Assembly: GCA_012267605.1 (NCBI GenBank)
Contig: JAAXGF010000163.1
Span: 1 to 7,471, forward strand
DNA length: 7,471 bases
Direction of reading: 5' to 3'
From: Alphaproteobacteria bacterium
Lineage (GTDB): Bacteria; Pseudomonadota; Alphaproteobacteria; JAAXGF01
In this document: piece after piece, positions 6,361-7,471 of the stretch
Numbering within the stretch: the first letter of the stretch is position 1
How the letters are laid out: each line of letters opens with the position of its first letter
Position numbers and translations under genes: made by a program
Notes under the pieces: generated by a model
Databases searched by the model: none
Told to the model about the DNA's origin: nothing
What the model saw: only the letters and a program-made list of their open reading frames with translations

Positions 6361-6909
6361 TTACACGGCACACTCGGAATCATCGCAGCCGGTATTAGCT
6401 TCAGCCGAATTCGCAGACGTAGACGCGTGAGTTTCGGTCGGGAGGTTTAGCAGGGTAGCAATTTCCGCACCCAACGCCATATCGTCCTCGCGTCCGAATC
6501 CGTGTTTCCGCACATAACCTTCTCGGTCGACCAAAACGAGACTCGGTGTTCCGCGCATGCCATAGGTACGCATCGTATAGGGTACACCGTTGCTTTCTCC
6601 TGGTTCGTCGACACCAATCGGAAAACTAAAGCGGTACTCGTGAATGAACGCCTCCAGTGCGGTGGGCGTCATGGCGTCATGGTGCTCGAAGACCGTGTGC
6701 AGCCCGATGACAGCAACATCTTTCTTGGGAAACATATTGTGAATTTTTTGCGCCTGTGGCAGGCCGTACATAACGCATCCCGGGCACAACATTTGAAATG
6801 TGTGTAGAACCACCACCTTTCCGCGCAGATCGGACAGTTGAATGGGCTTCTTAGCGTTAAACCATTTCTGCACGCGCCATTCGGGGGCGAGACTGGCTTT
6901 TGACGACAT
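6361..6909 (-). CDS. TlpA-like redoxin with cysteine-bearing C-terminal tail
   Basis: A 182-residue thioredoxin-fold protein with no signal peptide, so probably cytoplasmic. Strand KVVVLHTFQ leads to the active site C42-P-G-C45 (MLCPGCVMYGLPQ), where the first position has leucine instead of the tryptophan usual in thioredoxins. The cis-proline loop is RGTPS with P122, and LVLVDREGYVRKH is the last strand pair. The middle, GLHTVFEHHDAMTP, is rich in histidine (H71, H76, H77). After about residue 158 comes a Ser/Thr/Ala-rich tail ending in GCDDSECAV, which adds C175 and C180. The ATG at 6909 has GGAG 9 bases upstream; a TTG at 6972 would add 21 residues with no such site. The reaction and partners are unknown to me. 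Confidence 0.85.
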   Translation of the reverse strand: MSSKASLAPEWRVQKWFNAKKPIQLSDLRGKVVVLHTFQMLCPGCVMYGLPQAQKIHNMFPKKDVAVIGLHTVFEHHDAMTPTALEAFIHEYRFSFPIGVDEPGESNGVPYTMRTYGMRGTPSLVLVDREGYVRKHGFGREDDMALGAEIATLLNLPTETHASTSANSAEANTGCDDSECAV

Positions 6910-7201
6910 GGCGAGCTTCTCCAGATGTAATTCTTTCCATTTTTGGCCCGGGAATCGACACACGATAGGCAAACATTCGCGGCGCTACCTCCCATTCACG
7001 CACTACCCACCCGTCACGCAAATTACCGTTCGAGCGCGGTAAAACAACCAATTCGGATGAAGCGAATGATGTGATGGTCCCCGCCCGGGACATCAACCTT
7101 TTACGATAATCTGCCGCAGATCGGCAAGAACGGAAATAATTCAAAGCAGCCTGAGAATTCGCCGCGCCTCAGATTAAAGACGATTACACGAGATCGCCGT
7201 G
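6910..7201 (-). other. Region upstream of the redoxin; doubtful open frame only
   Basis: A minus-strand frame at 6857-7144 could encode up to 95 residues (start MNYFRSCRSAADYRKRL) and would overlap the redoxin start by 53 bases. Its only upstream start is TTG at 7144; an ATG 17 codons in is the alternative. It has no family resemblance I recognise, no predicted membrane segment and no clear ribosome-binding site, so I do not call it a gene. Short inverted repeats occur at 7151-7172 (CTGAG/CTCAG) and 7186-7202 (ACACG/CGTGT). Confidence 0.3.
6916..6922 (-). promoter_or_regulatory. Ribosome-binding site that sets the redoxin start
   Basis: GGAGAAG on the minus strand, with GGAG ending 9 bases before the ATG at 6909. 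It favours this start over the upstream in-frame TTG at 6972. Confidence 0.6.
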
Positions 7202-7393
7202 TCACGATTTAACGCTGGTCAGATCGGAGATACTCGTGATTTGGGACCGTTTCCCTCCGTCCTGCTTGTAGGCGTGAATGCATCCAACGCCCAAACACCC
7301 AGACGTCAGGACTTGCAGTCGACCGGACCACAGTTGCAATTCCTCCAATACATAGTGTTTTTGCTCAGGATTCACGCCTTCGCGCTCTAACAA
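7202..7393 (-). CDS. Possible small hypothetical protein
   Basis: The frame is open from a TAA at 7427-7429 to the TGA at 7202-7204. From the TTG at 7393 it would give 63 residues: an amphipathic, charged helical start (LEREGVNPEQKHYVLEELQLW), followed by a segment with two cysteines (SGCLGVGC) and a polar end. The composition looks protein-like, but there is no ATG, the ribosome-binding match is poor, and a plus-strand frame of the same length (7199-7390) covers the same DNA, so only one at most can be real. A weak hairpin (ACACG/CGTGT, 7186-7202) follows the stop. I recognise no family. Confidence 0.22.
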   Translation of the reverse strand: MLEREGVNPEQKHYVLEELQLWSGRLQVLTSGCLGVGCIHAYKQDGGKRSQITSISDLTSVKS

Positions 7394-7471
7394 TTCGCTA
7401 AAGGCCTGCCATCCGGCGGTCGCAAATTAGATGAACTTTGGTAACTGCCCAGGTGCCTCAACTCTGACAGC
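7394..7471 (-). other. Right edge: possible 3' end of an upstream gene
   Basis: Two minus-strand frames enter from the right edge. One ends in TAA at 7427-7429 after 14 codons (AVRVEAPGQLPKFI); the other ends in TAG at 7387-7389 (final residues RPPDGRPLANC). Either could be the C-terminus of a gene outside the window, but the piece is too short to judge. Confidence 0.2.
7441..7454 (-). repeat. Inverted partner of the 14-bp left-end sequence
   Basis: GTAACTGCCCAGGT, read on the minus strand as ACCTGGGCAGTTAC, identical to bases 5-18. It begins 17 bases from the window end, against 4 for the left copy. Confidence 0.5.

Noticed and set aside
6857..7144. 95-residue minus-strand frame overlapping the redoxin start
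   Set aside because: TTG start only, no ribosome-binding site, overlap of 53 bases into a confident gene and no recognisable family; kept only as a note on the region.

Overview
The window reads as ordinary chromosomal DNA of an alphaproteobacterium. The evidence is a zinc-free 55-residue L33, a close DivK homologue with its receiver residues at D53/T83/K105, and an EipB (DUF1849) envelope protein; DivK and EipB are lineage markers. GC content looks moderate by eye, with AT-richer gaps. I see no insertion sequence, phage gene, CRISPR array, tRNA or rRNA. I cannot name a genus.

Layout: the left edge cuts a small two-helix membrane protein on the minus strand. A 430-base gap holds a good promoter for rpmG (L33), followed 41 bases later by a PuuC-type aldehyde dehydrogenase, both plus strand. 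Two minus-strand genes converge on these: divK (GTG start) and, upstream of it, a VOC/glyoxalase-fold protein. Divergent from the VOC gene is mak, a ROK-family fructokinase. Its stop lies one base from the stop of convergent eipB. Next come a secreted DsbA-family thiol oxidoreductase (plus) and a convergent cytoplasmic TlpA-like redoxin (minus). The last ~500 bases hold only doubtful short frames.

Functions: the genes look like separate housekeeping units rather than one operon. Themes are translation (L33), aldehyde and polyamine catabolism (PuuC), cell-cycle phosphosignalling (DivK), sugar phosphorylation (Mak) and envelope/thiol-redox biology (EipB, DsbA-like, redoxin). A plausible but unproven link is that EipB keeps two cysteines able to form a disulfide and a periplasmic thiol oxidoreductase is encoded next to it.

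I found no convincing undescribed system. The points worth a second look are the redoxin with a cysteine-bearing tail, the divK/rpmG neighbourhood without pleD, a long-range inverted repeat upstream of rpmG, a 14-base inverted repeat shared by the two window ends, and the unexplained right-hand end.
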